From Hydrotalea sp. (GTDB lineage Bacteria; Pseudomonadota; Alphaproteobacteria; JASGCL01): DNA of 48,787 nucleotides. Below the pieces are notes generated by a model, which saw nothing but the letters and a program-made list of their open reading frames with translations, searched no databases and had not been told where the DNA came from. The first letter of the stretch is position 1, and the number at the start of each line of letters is the position of its first letter. The DNA is taken from contig JASGCL010000001.1 of the NCBI GenBank assembly GCA_030054115.1, positions 1-48,787 of the forward strand, in the 5' to 3' direction. Shown here one piece after another: positions 41,308-48,787 of the stretch. Both the position numbers and the translations under genes were made by a program.

Positions 41308-42498
41308 TCACCGCCCCAAGATATCTTGGTAATCATGCACCCAGCGGCTGTATGGCACGCAAGGTTCAGGTTTACCGCAATCTTGCACCGGCGTGGTGGT
41401 CAAGACAATGTTTTTAAATTGGTAAAACCCATTGCGGCGGCAACCATCCTCACCCAGCAATTTATTGCCACGGCAAGCGGCCGGCACGGCCGGCACCGCG
41501 CCAAACCACGCCGCCAAATCGCCCTGCAACTTCGGGCTTATCGAATGGTTTAACCATGCGTAGGCGCAATCGACATTTTTTGATTTGCTATGCAACATCG
41601 TGGTGTCAACCCAACCGGTCGATCCCTCGCGCGGGATAGTATAATCAAATTCGGCCGATTTTTTGCCCCGTTGCAACAGGTTGACTTGGAATTGCCAGGA
41701 GGATGAGGCCACCGTGCCCTCGTTCGCGAAATCGTCTATCTGCGTCATTGGGTTGCCCCAATAATGGCCGATAATTTTGCGTTGCGCCCGCGCCTGGGCC
41801 AGGGTTGCCTGATATTGTTTTTCGGTCAGGTAATAGGGGTTGTCGATTTTTAATTCGGGATGACGTTTTTTCACATAGAGCGCAACATCCGCCAGGTAAA
41901 TCGGGCTGATGTAGGCCGAGACCCGCCCCTTGTTCGATTTGCCGTCGGGCAAGGTTTGTTCGTCAAACACCACCGACCAACTGGTGGGCGGGGTTTTAAA
42001 AACCTTTTTATTATAAAGCAAAACTATCGGCCCCCACATGAATGGCACGCCGTAATGCACCATCGTGCCATTTTGCTTCACCGTGTCCCATGGTTGGTTT
42101 TCCAATCTTTTGTCGATGGTTTTCCAAGCGGTGATTTTGCTGATGTCTATCGGTTGCACCACGCCGGCGCGTATCATGCGCACCGACGCATCGCCCGACG
42201 CAGTCACCAAATCGAAACCACCCTGATTCATCAAGGTTACCATTTCGTCCGACGAGCTGGAGATTTTTACATTAACCTTGCAATTGGTATCTTTTTCAAA
42301 TTGGGTTAGCCAATCAAAATCTTTGTTGTTCTGGCCACGCTCCATATAGCCAGGCCAGGCAATGATATTGACCTGCCCCGCCTTAGCAAGCGATTCGGTC
42401 GGCAAGCTAGAAAACAGCGTAAATGCGCCGCAGGCCAGCCAGCCCACCAACCTATCCACCCTTTTTTTATATGCAGAGACGGAAACCCGTAACGCCAT
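41308..42498 (-). CDS. PotD/PotF-like ABC substrate-binding protein
   Basis: 396 residues with an N-terminal signal sequence (hydrophobic around 18-32, cleavage near SLAKA-GQ). The mature start VNIIAWPGYMERG, followed by FEKDTNCKVNVKISSSSDEM, matches polyamine- and putrescine-binding proteins, as do GVPFMWGPIVLLYNKKVF and WQFQVNLLQRGK. Six Cys residues in the mature part could form disulfides. No permease or ATPase is adjacent. The stop of the upstream omega-aminotransferase is 5 bases from its start, so both are transcribed together, which supports an amine substrate. Confidence 0.87.
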   Translation of the reverse strand: MALRVSVSAYKKRVDRLVGWLACGAFTLFSSLPTESLAKAGQVNIIAWPGYMERGQNNKDFDWLTQFEKDTNCKVNVKISSSSDEMVTLMNQGGFDLVTASGDASVRMIRAGVVQPIDISKITAWKTIDKRLENQPWDTVKQNGTMVHYGVPFMWGPIVLLYNKKVFKTPPTSWSVVFDEQTLPDGKSNKGRVSAYISPIYLADVALYVKKRHPELKIDNPYYLTEKQYQATLAQARAQRKIIGHYWGNPMTQIDDFANEGTVASSSWQFQVNLLQRGKKSAEFDYTIPREGSTGWVDTTMLHSKSKNVDCAYAWLNHSISPKLQGDLAAWFGAVPAVPAACRGNKLLGEDGCRRNGFYQFKNIVLTTTPVQDCGKPEPCVPYSRWVHDYQDILGR

Positions 42499-42503
42499 GT
42501 TTA

Positions 42504-43832
42504 TTATTCCAATGTTTTCAGAATATCGCCCAGCATTGTAACTATCTGGTCGATTTCTTTCTTTTCGATAATCAACGGCGGCGACAGGGCAATGATATCG
42601 CCGGTAGTGCGAATCAATAAACCCTTGTCAAACGCCTTCAAGAAGGCGGAGAAGGCGCGTTTGGTCGGCTGGTCCTTCATCGGTTCCAACTCGACCGCAC
42701 CAACCAACCCGAGGTTGCGAATGTCGATAACATGGGGCATGCCCTTCAAGCTATGCAGGGCATTTTCCCAATAGGGGGCAAGGTCGCGCGCCCGTTCAAA
42801 CAATTTTTCCTCGCGGTAGGTTTCCAACGTCGCCAGCCCGGCCGCCGTGGCCACCGGGTTGCCGGAATAGGTATAACCATGGAACAGCTCAATCATATGT
42901 TCGGGACCTTTCATGAAAGCATCGTAAATATGTTTTTTGCATATCACTGCCCCCATCGGGATAACGCCGTTGGTCAAACCCTTGGCGGTTGTCACCATGT
43001 CGGGTTCGACGCCGAAATAATCGACCGCGAAGGGCGACCCCAAGCGGCCAAAGCCGGTGATGACCTCATCAAAAATCAACAAGATGCCATGTTTGGTGCA
43101 GATGTCGCGCAGTTTTTGCAGGTAACCCTTTGGCGGAATCAACACGCCGGTCGAACCGGCCATGGGTTCGACAATCACCGCGGCGATGGTATCGGCTCCA
43201 TGCAAGGTAACAATCCGTTCTAAATCATCGGCCAATTCGGCACCATGTTGCGGCACGCCCTTGCTAAAGGCGTTCTTCGCCAAATTATGGGTGTGGGGCA
43301 AATGGTCAACGCCGGTTAATAACGTGCCAAAAAATTTGCGGTTGTTGACGATGCCGCCGACCGAAATACCGCCAAAATTAACGCCGTGGTAACCGCGTTC
43401 GCGACCAATCAACCTTGTGCGCCCGCCCTCGCCGCGCATTTTGTGATAGGCCAAGGCAATTTTCAGCGCGCTTTCCACCGATTCAGAACCCGAATTGGTG
43501 TAGAAAGCATAATCGTAACCTTTTGGGAACATCGACACCAATTGCGATGACAATTCAAAAATTTTCGGGTGGCCCATTTGAAAGGCCGGGGCGTAATCCA
43601 ACTCGGCGACTTGTTTTTGCACCGCTTCGGTAATTTTTGGCCGGCAGTGACCAGCGTTCACGCACCACAGGCCAGCGGTTGCGTCAAGCACCGTGCGGCC
43701 GTCGTCGGTTTTGTAATACATGCCAGATGCCGAAACAAACAAACGTGGTTTTTGTTTGAACTGACGGTTGGCGGTAAATGGCATCCAAAATGCCTCTAGG
43801 TCATTTGGTTTTAATGCGGTGGCGGTTGTCAT
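42504..43832 (-). CDS. Class III omega-amino acid/polyamine:pyruvate aminotransferase
   Basis: 442 residues. The PLP lysine is K284 in TTAKGLTNG, with DEV at 255-257 stacking on the cofactor. The N-terminal LEAFWMPFTANRQFK and the segment GLWCVNAGHCRP are typical of beta-alanine or omega-amino acid:pyruvate transaminases, while related enzymes use putrescine or taurine. GAGGGGG is its ribosome site. Coupled to a PotD-like binding protein gene, it probably deaminates imported polyamine or related omega-amino compounds. Confidence 0.9.
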   Translation of the reverse strand: MTTATALKPNDLEAFWMPFTANRQFKQKPRLFVSASGMYYKTDDGRTVLDATAGLWCVNAGHCRPKITEAVQKQVAELDYAPAFQMGHPKIFELSSQLVSMFPKGYDYAFYTNSGSESVESALKIALAYHKMRGEGGRTRLIGRERGYHGVNFGGISVGGIVNNRKFFGTLLTGVDHLPHTHNLAKNAFSKGVPQHGAELADDLERIVTLHGADTIAAVIVEPMAGSTGVLIPPKGYLQKLRDICTKHGILLIFDEVITGFGRLGSPFAVDYFGVEPDMVTTAKGLTNGVIPMGAVICKKHIYDAFMKGPEHMIELFHGYTYSGNPVATAAGLATLETYREEKLFERARDLAPYWENALHSLKGMPHVIDIRNLGLVGAVELEPMKDQPTKRAFSAFLKAFDKGLLIRTTGDIIALSPPLIIEKKEIDQIVTMLGDILKTLE

Positions 43833-43959
43833 GTTTTTTTCCCCCTCGGTGAAAAAGTAATTAAAAAAAATTATCCGCCATCATGCTACGAAACATAAAA
43901 AATGTCAATAACTTGTGGTGGTGAAAATGTTTTTTTGTGGATAAACGTTTGTTGCGCTT

Positions 43960-45159
43960 TTACACCAAATTTTCTAGCCACGTGGCGTCCTGTTGCTTGC
44001 TGGCAAGAAATTGTTGGATGGTGTTTTTAATATCATCCAAGTTTTCCACCTTCCCCACCAATTGGATAATGGCGCGCAGTAATTCCTGCAACAACGTAAA
44101 ATGCGCTGGGTAATATTGCCGGCTGTAATTTAAAATATCATTGAGCAAGCCGCTGACAATCTCGGTTTTTATTTGCAGGGGCATTTCTTTTGTTAAAACC
44201 TCATCCTGCAACAATTGCCAAAATAATTTATGATTTTCCGCCCGCTCTATCCCCCACAGCAACGAGCCGATGATATAACGCGCGAAGGTTAATCGCTCGT
44301 TTGGATTCTGGGCAATATCCAAAATATCGAGCCCCGGCGGGGTTTCGCGGCCGGCCAAAAAATCGGGCTGGCCCGCAATACGCGCCAGATGCGATTTTGA
44401 CGCGGCGATGGCGCAGGTTGCCTTCCACAGCGGCACGCGGTTGGCCGAATTATCACCATGCACAATATGGTCGACCAACACATCGGGCAGGTGCGTCATG
44501 CCGCCACCAATACCATCACCAAGGGCGTAAAGGCGAAAAAAAAGATCCATATCCTCCGCCACCGGCAGGGCCGGATGATAACCACCAATTTTTCGCAACG
44601 CCGCCATGCGAACAAAAAACACCAGATGCGTCGATGGCATCGACCCCCTCATCACGATTTCCTTTATTCGTTCGGGGGCGTTGGGGTAATGAAGCGTGGT
44701 TTCGCGCGCGCCACTTAAATAATCCGATGCCGCCTGGCGCGCCATCGTGGCATTTTCCGGCACCATTAAATTCACGACCTTCATCGCCGCGCCGACCATG
44801 GTGAAGCTGGGGTTGGCCTCCATAAAATCAAATTGCTGTTGCATGCGGTTGGGATAGGAAATATCCTCGGCGTCCTGCACCATCATGTATTTACCGCGGG
44901 CAATGCTGAGGCCGGCGTTGCGCGCCCGCGCAATGCCGGCGTTTTGGTTTAAAAACACCGCGCGGATTCTTGCGTCCTCCTGCGCCGCCTGTTTTATAAC
45001 CTCGGTCGAACCATCGGTCGAACCATCGTCAACGATGATAAATTCAAAATCCTGAAATGTTTGATTCAATATCGAACCAATCCCATTGGGCCGCAAAAAT
45101 TTGCCGCCGTTGTAAACGCTCATCACCACCGACACGGCCGGCGTTTTTTCGTTGCTCAT
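43960..45159 (-). CDS. Family 2 glycosyltransferase
   Basis: 399 residues. A GT-A fold with SVVMSVYNGGKFL at the start, the nucleotide-binding VDDGSTDGS (Asp44, Asp45) and a DxD-like DAED at 96-99, plus AEDMDLFFRL as the likely catalytic-base region. The last 120 residues are helical and could bind partners. Sugar and acceptor are unknown. It overlaps the GT8 gene by 4 bases (ATGA), so the two are translationally coupled; they probably act in one surface-glycan pathway. Confidence 0.9.
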   Translation of the reverse strand: MSNEKTPAVSVVMSVYNGGKFLRPNGIGSILNQTFQDFEFIIVDDGSTDGSTEVIKQAAQEDARIRAVFLNQNAGIARARNAGLSIARGKYMMVQDAEDISYPNRMQQQFDFMEANPSFTMVGAAMKVVNLMVPENATMARQAASDYLSGARETTLHYPNAPERIKEIVMRGSMPSTHLVFFVRMAALRKIGGYHPALPVAEDMDLFFRLYALGDGIGGGMTHLPDVLVDHIVHGDNSANRVPLWKATCAIAASKSHLARIAGQPDFLAGRETPPGLDILDIAQNPNERLTFARYIIGSLLWGIERAENHKLFWQLLQDEVLTKEMPLQIKTEIVSGLLNDILNYSRQYYPAHFTLLQELLRAIIQLVGKVENLDDIKNTIQQFLASKQQDATWLENLV

Positions 45160-46196
45160 ATTTTTTTCACCTGCAAATTATACATTTTGTTCAGCTCAAA
45201 TTGATTCATCACCTCATCAAACCACGGGGTTTCGACCAGGCTGTTAAAAAATTTATCGGTGTGGATGATATCATTACGCTTCCATGGTTTCCACGGGCCG
45301 GCGAAATGGATAATTTTTGGGCTGTTGCAGGCCGACACATATTCCGCCACCAATTGCTTGTCGACATGTTTTTCAACATGGCCGGCAAACAGCGGCGTGG
45401 TTAAAAAAGCATGCAGGTTCCAAATCGGCGATAGTTGCAAGCAATGGGTTAGCAGATGTTTGTTCAAAATATCCTGGTCAAGGTAAACATAGCCCCTGCC
45501 GATTTCGCCCAAAATACCATCCACCAGATTCAATTCCCACATTTTTTTTACATCAAACAACATCACGCCGGCATTGACATAATCGCCCCAATTGTTGTCG
45601 ATGCCCAGGTATTTTTTAAGATACTCGCGCCATGTCATGGCATTGTCTTGCTCGCCGCCATCGACCAGCATGTTCATAAACGGCCTGACCGGCACCTTGA
45701 CCTCGGTCGCAACACAATTGGCGTAAACCGGCAAATCGCGCGACGCGGCAATGGCGCACCCTTTCATATCCATCGTAAAAAGTTCCGATATGTCGCCGGC
45801 GGCGATAAGGTCAGAATCGACGTAAAGCACGCGGTCAAGATTTTTCATAATCAGCGGCAACAGCAACCGAAACATCGTGCCGCGCGTGCCACCCAGGTTT
45901 TTTTCATTCAAGACCAGCAATTCATTGCGGCAATCCAAAAAGGCAATATTGTTTTCGACGTTATTTGTGTTGCGCAATTTGCCAAATTGTTCCATCTGTT
46001 GGCGCGTCACCGACCCATCATGGACTATCACCACGTTCAAAAAAAAATTGGGGTTGAGGTGTTTTAAAAACGTCGCCACCGCCAAACCGGTGAAGGCCAC
46101 GTATTTTTGGTCGGTGGCGAAAAACAAATTGACCAGCGGTTTGTTGGTGGCTGGCCTTGGTTGCACCAAGGATGGGGTTTGTAATTGATAAACCAT
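45156..46196 (-). CDS. Family 8 glycosyltransferase
   Basis: 346 residues from ATG 46196 (TTG 46211 is an alternative). The N-terminal NLFFATDQKYV, the DSD motif at 127-129 (VLYVDSDLIA), NAGVMLFDVKKM, YLDQDILN and IIHFAGPWKPW form the retaining GT8 pattern of LPS glucosyl- and galactosyltransferases. It is cytoplasmic or peripheral to the inner membrane. It overlaps the GT2 gene and follows the TPR-GT9 gene by 32 bases. Confidence 0.92.
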   Translation of the reverse strand: MVYQLQTPSLVQPRPATNKPLVNLFFATDQKYVAFTGLAVATFLKHLNPNFFLNVVIVHDGSVTRQQMEQFGKLRNTNNVENNIAFLDCRNELLVLNEKNLGGTRGTMFRLLLPLIMKNLDRVLYVDSDLIAAGDISELFTMDMKGCAIAASRDLPVYANCVATEVKVPVRPFMNMLVDGGEQDNAMTWREYLKKYLGIDNNWGDYVNAGVMLFDVKKMWELNLVDGILGEIGRGYVYLDQDILNKHLLTHCLQLSPIWNLHAFLTTPLFAGHVEKHVDKQLVAEYVSACNSPKIIHFAGPWKPWKRNDIIHTDKFFNSLVETPWFDEVMNQFELNKMYNLQVKKI

Positions 46197-46228
46197 CTTT
46201 GAAAAAATCAAAAAAAATTGGGGGCTGG

Positions 46229-47890
46229 TTATTTTTTATCGTTTAGCAGTTTTTCCAACAACCGCTCGATAACCTTATCCCACGCGCCGGGCGCGTCGCA
46301 CCGCACCACCGTCGCGGTCGGATACCATGGGCAGGGGTGGGTGTCCTCCGCCTTGCCCAGCCCCAGCCGCCAATCGGCGGCGTAGGGCGCCATCACCCAC
46401 GCAGGCTTCCCCAGCGCACCGGCGACATGCATGACCGCCGAATCGATGGTAATCACCAAATCCATTTCCTGCACAAGCCTTGCGGTGTCGGCGAAGTTTT
46501 TAAGGTAAGGCGATAGGTCGAGCAAGGCGGCCTCCATCCCCAGCTCGACAATTTCTTTGGCCTTCTCGCCAACTTGCAGGGAATAAAAATCGCAATCCTC
46601 GGCATCCCACAGGGGGAGCAGGGTTTTTAACCCCGGCAGGGAGCGCAGGGAATTATCGTTACTGCTGACATTCGACGACCATGCAATGCCGATTTTTCGC
46701 CGCCCGGGCACCACCTGCAACAATGGTTTTGACAATGCTGTTTTGGCCGGCTCGCCAGTTAGGCTCGCGGGCGGCGCAACCCCAAGATAGGCAAATGGTT
46801 TTTTCTGGGCATAGGGGATGGTATCGATGGTCAATTGCAAATGATGCGGCAGGCTACCCAACCGCACCCAATAATCAAATACCGGCGTCGTAACACCGCG
46901 CGCAATCACCTCGATATCTTTTGTAATGGGCGATGATTGCATCAATTCGACCAGGGTCGGGTAAACCTCCAACAGCAATTTTTTTGCCCCCTGTTTTTTT
47001 GCCATCGCCAAAAAATCGGGCAGGAGACGCGAAAATTGAATCACATCGCCAAACCCCTGCTCGGCCGATATTAAAATAACTTTATCTTTCAGCGATTCCT
47101 TGCCGCGCCACAAATTACTATCTTGGTGGTGCGCCAGCATCGCCCAAATCGGCTGGCTGAATAATTTTATGGTTGGGTCGTTACGCACCTCGTAATATTC
47201 GAAACCTTTTTTATAATCCCCCGCCTTGAGGTAGGTAAAAATTCGGTGGCGATAAAATTTTCCCTGCACCGGGGCCATTGCCTCGGGCGGTAGTTTTTCC
47301 ATGATGGCGATGATATCGAGGGCTTTTTTCACCTCGGCCTTGCTGGTCGCCATGTCGCGGTAAAGGGCAATTAATTCGACGCCGGCCTCGGCAATTTGCG
47401 TCGGCGATGATTGCTTCGCGGCAATCACCCATTCAAAATCAGCCACCGCCTCGGTCAGCATTTCCAATTTATTGGCGATGCGCCCACGGTTCAAGTGCGC
47501 CGAAACATGGTCGGGTTGCAACCACAGGAGGCGCGTCGTGTGGAGGTAAGCCGCCTCGTATTTTTCCAACTGCACCGCACACAGGCCGAGGTGTTCCCAC
47601 AAAAATGGCGTTTGGTCGGAAAGCAATGCCGCCTGGGACAGGGCGTCAAGCCCAACCTGCCACTGCTTTTGCTGGATGGCGTTCATGCCCTGATTGACCA
47701 ATTCCTGCAACTTCATCAGCATGGGATTGTTTGCGTTATTGCCCCCTGCGTTTGTCATGGGATTCGTCCCCGGATTCGGCATGGGGTTGCCGGCGTTGTT
47801 GCCCGTACCCGATTGCCCCCCACCGCCAATATTTGGCACATTGAGGATAAAGGTCGCGGGGTTGCTGGTTGCATTATTATCCCGCGCCAT
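46229..47890 (-). CDS. TPR protein with GT9-like glycosyltransferase domain
   Basis: 553 residues. The first 57 are low-complexity, rich in Asn, Gly, Pro and Met, with NPMPNPG/NPMTNAG-like repeats. TPR helices follow (about 58-250), then a C-terminal domain with ISAEQGFGDVIQFSRLLP, IGIAWSSN and DTARLVQEMDLVITIDSAVM near a final AGALGKPAWV. That is the heptosyltransferase-like GT-B arrangement found in many TPR-glycosyltransferase fusions, often acting in surface glycan or flagellin modification. First gene of the glycan operon. The acceptor is unknown. Confidence 0.88.
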   Translation of the reverse strand: MARDNNATSNPATFILNVPNIGGGGQSGTGNNAGNPMPNPGTNPMTNAGGNNANNPMLMKLQELVNQGMNAIQQKQWQVGLDALSQAALLSDQTPFLWEHLGLCAVQLEKYEAAYLHTTRLLWLQPDHVSAHLNRGRIANKLEMLTEAVADFEWVIAAKQSSPTQIAEAGVELIALYRDMATSKAEVKKALDIIAIMEKLPPEAMAPVQGKFYRHRIFTYLKAGDYKKGFEYYEVRNDPTIKLFSQPIWAMLAHHQDSNLWRGKESLKDKVILISAEQGFGDVIQFSRLLPDFLAMAKKQGAKKLLLEVYPTLVELMQSSPITKDIEVIARGVTTPVFDYWVRLGSLPHHLQLTIDTIPYAQKKPFAYLGVAPPASLTGEPAKTALSKPLLQVVPGRRKIGIAWSSNVSSNDNSLRSLPGLKTLLPLWDAEDCDFYSLQVGEKAKEIVELGMEAALLDLSPYLKNFADTARLVQEMDLVITIDSAVMHVAGALGKPAWVMAPYAADWRLGLGKAEDTHPCPWYPTATVVRCDAPGAWDKVIERLLEKLLNDKK

Positions 47891-47999
47891 GATATTTTTA
47901 AGGCAATATTTTTACGTAATTTATGCGAAATTTTTTTGTGAGGATTTTTTTATAGGCGTGCTGATGGGCGCGCCCTCCGTTGGATAATCGTTGATGGTG

Positions 48000-48710
48000 T
48001 TATTGCAATATTCTTTTTTTGACACCGCCCCAGAAACCGACTTTTTTGCTGTCAACACGGTTGCTCTGGTCTTTGATGTCCATCTCGAGCAATGCAACCA
48101 ACAGCTCAAACCGCTCGTGGGTATTTTTTGCCTCCAACAAAGCTTGCTTCTCGGCCGGCGAAAATGGGAAGGTTGTCATCACCACAAACAGAATTTTTTC
48201 ATCATCCAATTTTTCAAAATCATCGTAATTGACATCCTTTTCAAAACGCTCCAAATAGCGCGACAGGAGGGTGAAAAAATTCTTGCGGTCGGTGATGCGG
48301 AAATTGTCGTTCAACAAATCACGTATATATTGCTTGCGTTGAAAGGTAAAACGGCGATAGCCACGCTTCATCGCCTTTTCCTTGCCCGGCACCAGCCGTT
48401 GCAACCCCATCGCCGTGATGCGGTAACGGCTGGGCGAATTCTCGTCAAACAACACGACCTTACACAGGGTGGCAACATTGTAAAGCGACGGGAATTTCCC
48501 CTTGCCGCCACTGACGACCTCCTCCCCCTTCTCGTGCCCCAAACTATCGCCTTTTGGTTGCACCATGATAAGGTAACGGCCGTTTTTTAACACATCCTCA
48601 AGCATTGCCACGTAACGCGATTCAAATACGGTTAAGGGAAACACCGCGCCAGGGGGAATGATGACCCCGCTTAAAGGAAACACCGGTAGAATGTTGGGAA
48701 TTGCGGACAT
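48000..48710 (-). CDS. LON substrate-binding-domain protein
   Basis: 236 residues. The N-terminal pattern LPVFPLSGVIIPPGAVFPL with FESRYVAMLEDVL is the PUA-like LON domain found at the start of Lon protease; there is no AAA+ or protease domain. Residues 115-205 are helical, the last 25 basic. In other Alphaproteobacteria such proteins lie beside thioredoxin genes; no thioredoxin gene is visible here. It ends 109 bases before the TPR-GT9 gene. Function unknown, possibly an adaptor. Confidence 0.9.
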   Translation of the reverse strand: MSAIPNILPVFPLSGVIIPPGAVFPLTVFESRYVAMLEDVLKNGRYLIMVQPKGDSLGHEKGEEVVSGGKGKFPSLYNVATLCKVVLFDENSPSRYRITAMGLQRLVPGKEKAMKRGYRRFTFQRKQYIRDLLNDNFRITDRKNFFTLLSRYLERFEKDVNYDDFEKLDDEKILFVVMTTFPFSPAEKQALLEAKNTHERFELLVALLEMDIKDQSNRVDSKKVGFWGGVKKRILQ

Positions 48711-48787
48711 TTTGCTTCGTATCTCTTATCTATGGTGGTTATACTACATGATATTAAATAACATGGCAACGAAAATAAAAAAGCAGA

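Noticed and set aside
48763-48787. Possible start of a plus-strand gene (MATKIKK) at the window end
   Set aside because: Only eight codons are visible, without a clear ribosome site; it cannot be supported.
1-48787. CRISPR arrays, insertion sequences, integrases
   Set aside because: I saw no regularly spaced repeats, no transposase or integrase motifs and no terminal inverted repeats. AT-rich islands occur without visible mobility genes.

Overview
The window looks like chromosomal DNA of an alphaproteobacterium, possibly marine. Supporting signs are the gene orders SRP RNA-dnaX-ybaB-recR, rpmF-plsX-fabH, psd-pssA, pyrF-trpF and ahcY-tsaE, an EF-Tu gene next to tRNA-Trp, and catabolic genes for methylated amines and polyamines (choline sulfatase, a RACo-like corrinoid activator, a methyltetrahydrofolate:corrinoid methyltransferase, omega-aminotransferase, a PuuB-like oxidase, a PotD-like binding protein). 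Core genes have medium GC with many short A and T runs. Several accessory genes are clearly more AT-rich (105-640, 5390-5990, 8060-9120, 27906-29230, 31393-32016). Assignment below class level is not possible by eye.

Layout. 1-4700: the end of a possible sigma-54 regulator, an AT-rich two-gene module (membrane protein plus an Asn/Gly/Ser-rich micropeptide), tRNA-Trp, tuf, a small membrane protein and choline sulfatase. 4903-9143: a complete type III restriction-modification system whose target-recognition region is compositionally foreign. 9282-11468: three phospholipid genes (psd, pssA and a second CDP-alcohol phosphatidyltransferase). 11489-15878, minus strand: membrane protein, GST, pyrF, trpF, ahcY, tsaE. 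16036-20598: an anchored trypsin-like protease convergent with a BMP-type nucleoside ABC transporter whose tandem ATPase has lost its catalytic motifs. 20696-25817: an XRE-like regulator, hemW, SRP RNA, dnaX, ybaB and recR, with a partial duplicate of the recR 3' end.

25848-30397 is a one-carbon/corrinoid operon (mtgA-like methyltransferase and RACo-like activator, both with an Arg-rich C-terminal tail). It is interrupted by an AT-rich gene fusing a DNA methyltransferase to a GIY-YIG-like domain, and by a 63-residue basic protein. 30617-35033: a two-cupin protein probably made from a leaderless mRNA, an AT-rich orphan, a GFA-family protein, NAD-dependent DNA ligase and a T4 endonuclease V-like glycosylase. 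35177-38116: a PuuB-like oxidase, argB and ruvA. 38298-38707: two tandem small exported peptides with matching leaders. 38767-41096: fabH, plsX, rpmF. 41308-43832: a polyamine-type binding protein and an omega-aminotransferase. 43960-48710: three glycosyltransferase genes and a LON-domain protein.

The strongest candidates for undescribed biology are the motif-less ABC ATPase, the methyltransferase-GIY-YIG fusion inside the corrinoid operon, the 105-792 two-gene module, the tandem exported peptides, and a possible A9 slippage site in dnaX. All functions are read by eye from protein motifs and gene order; no search was run.
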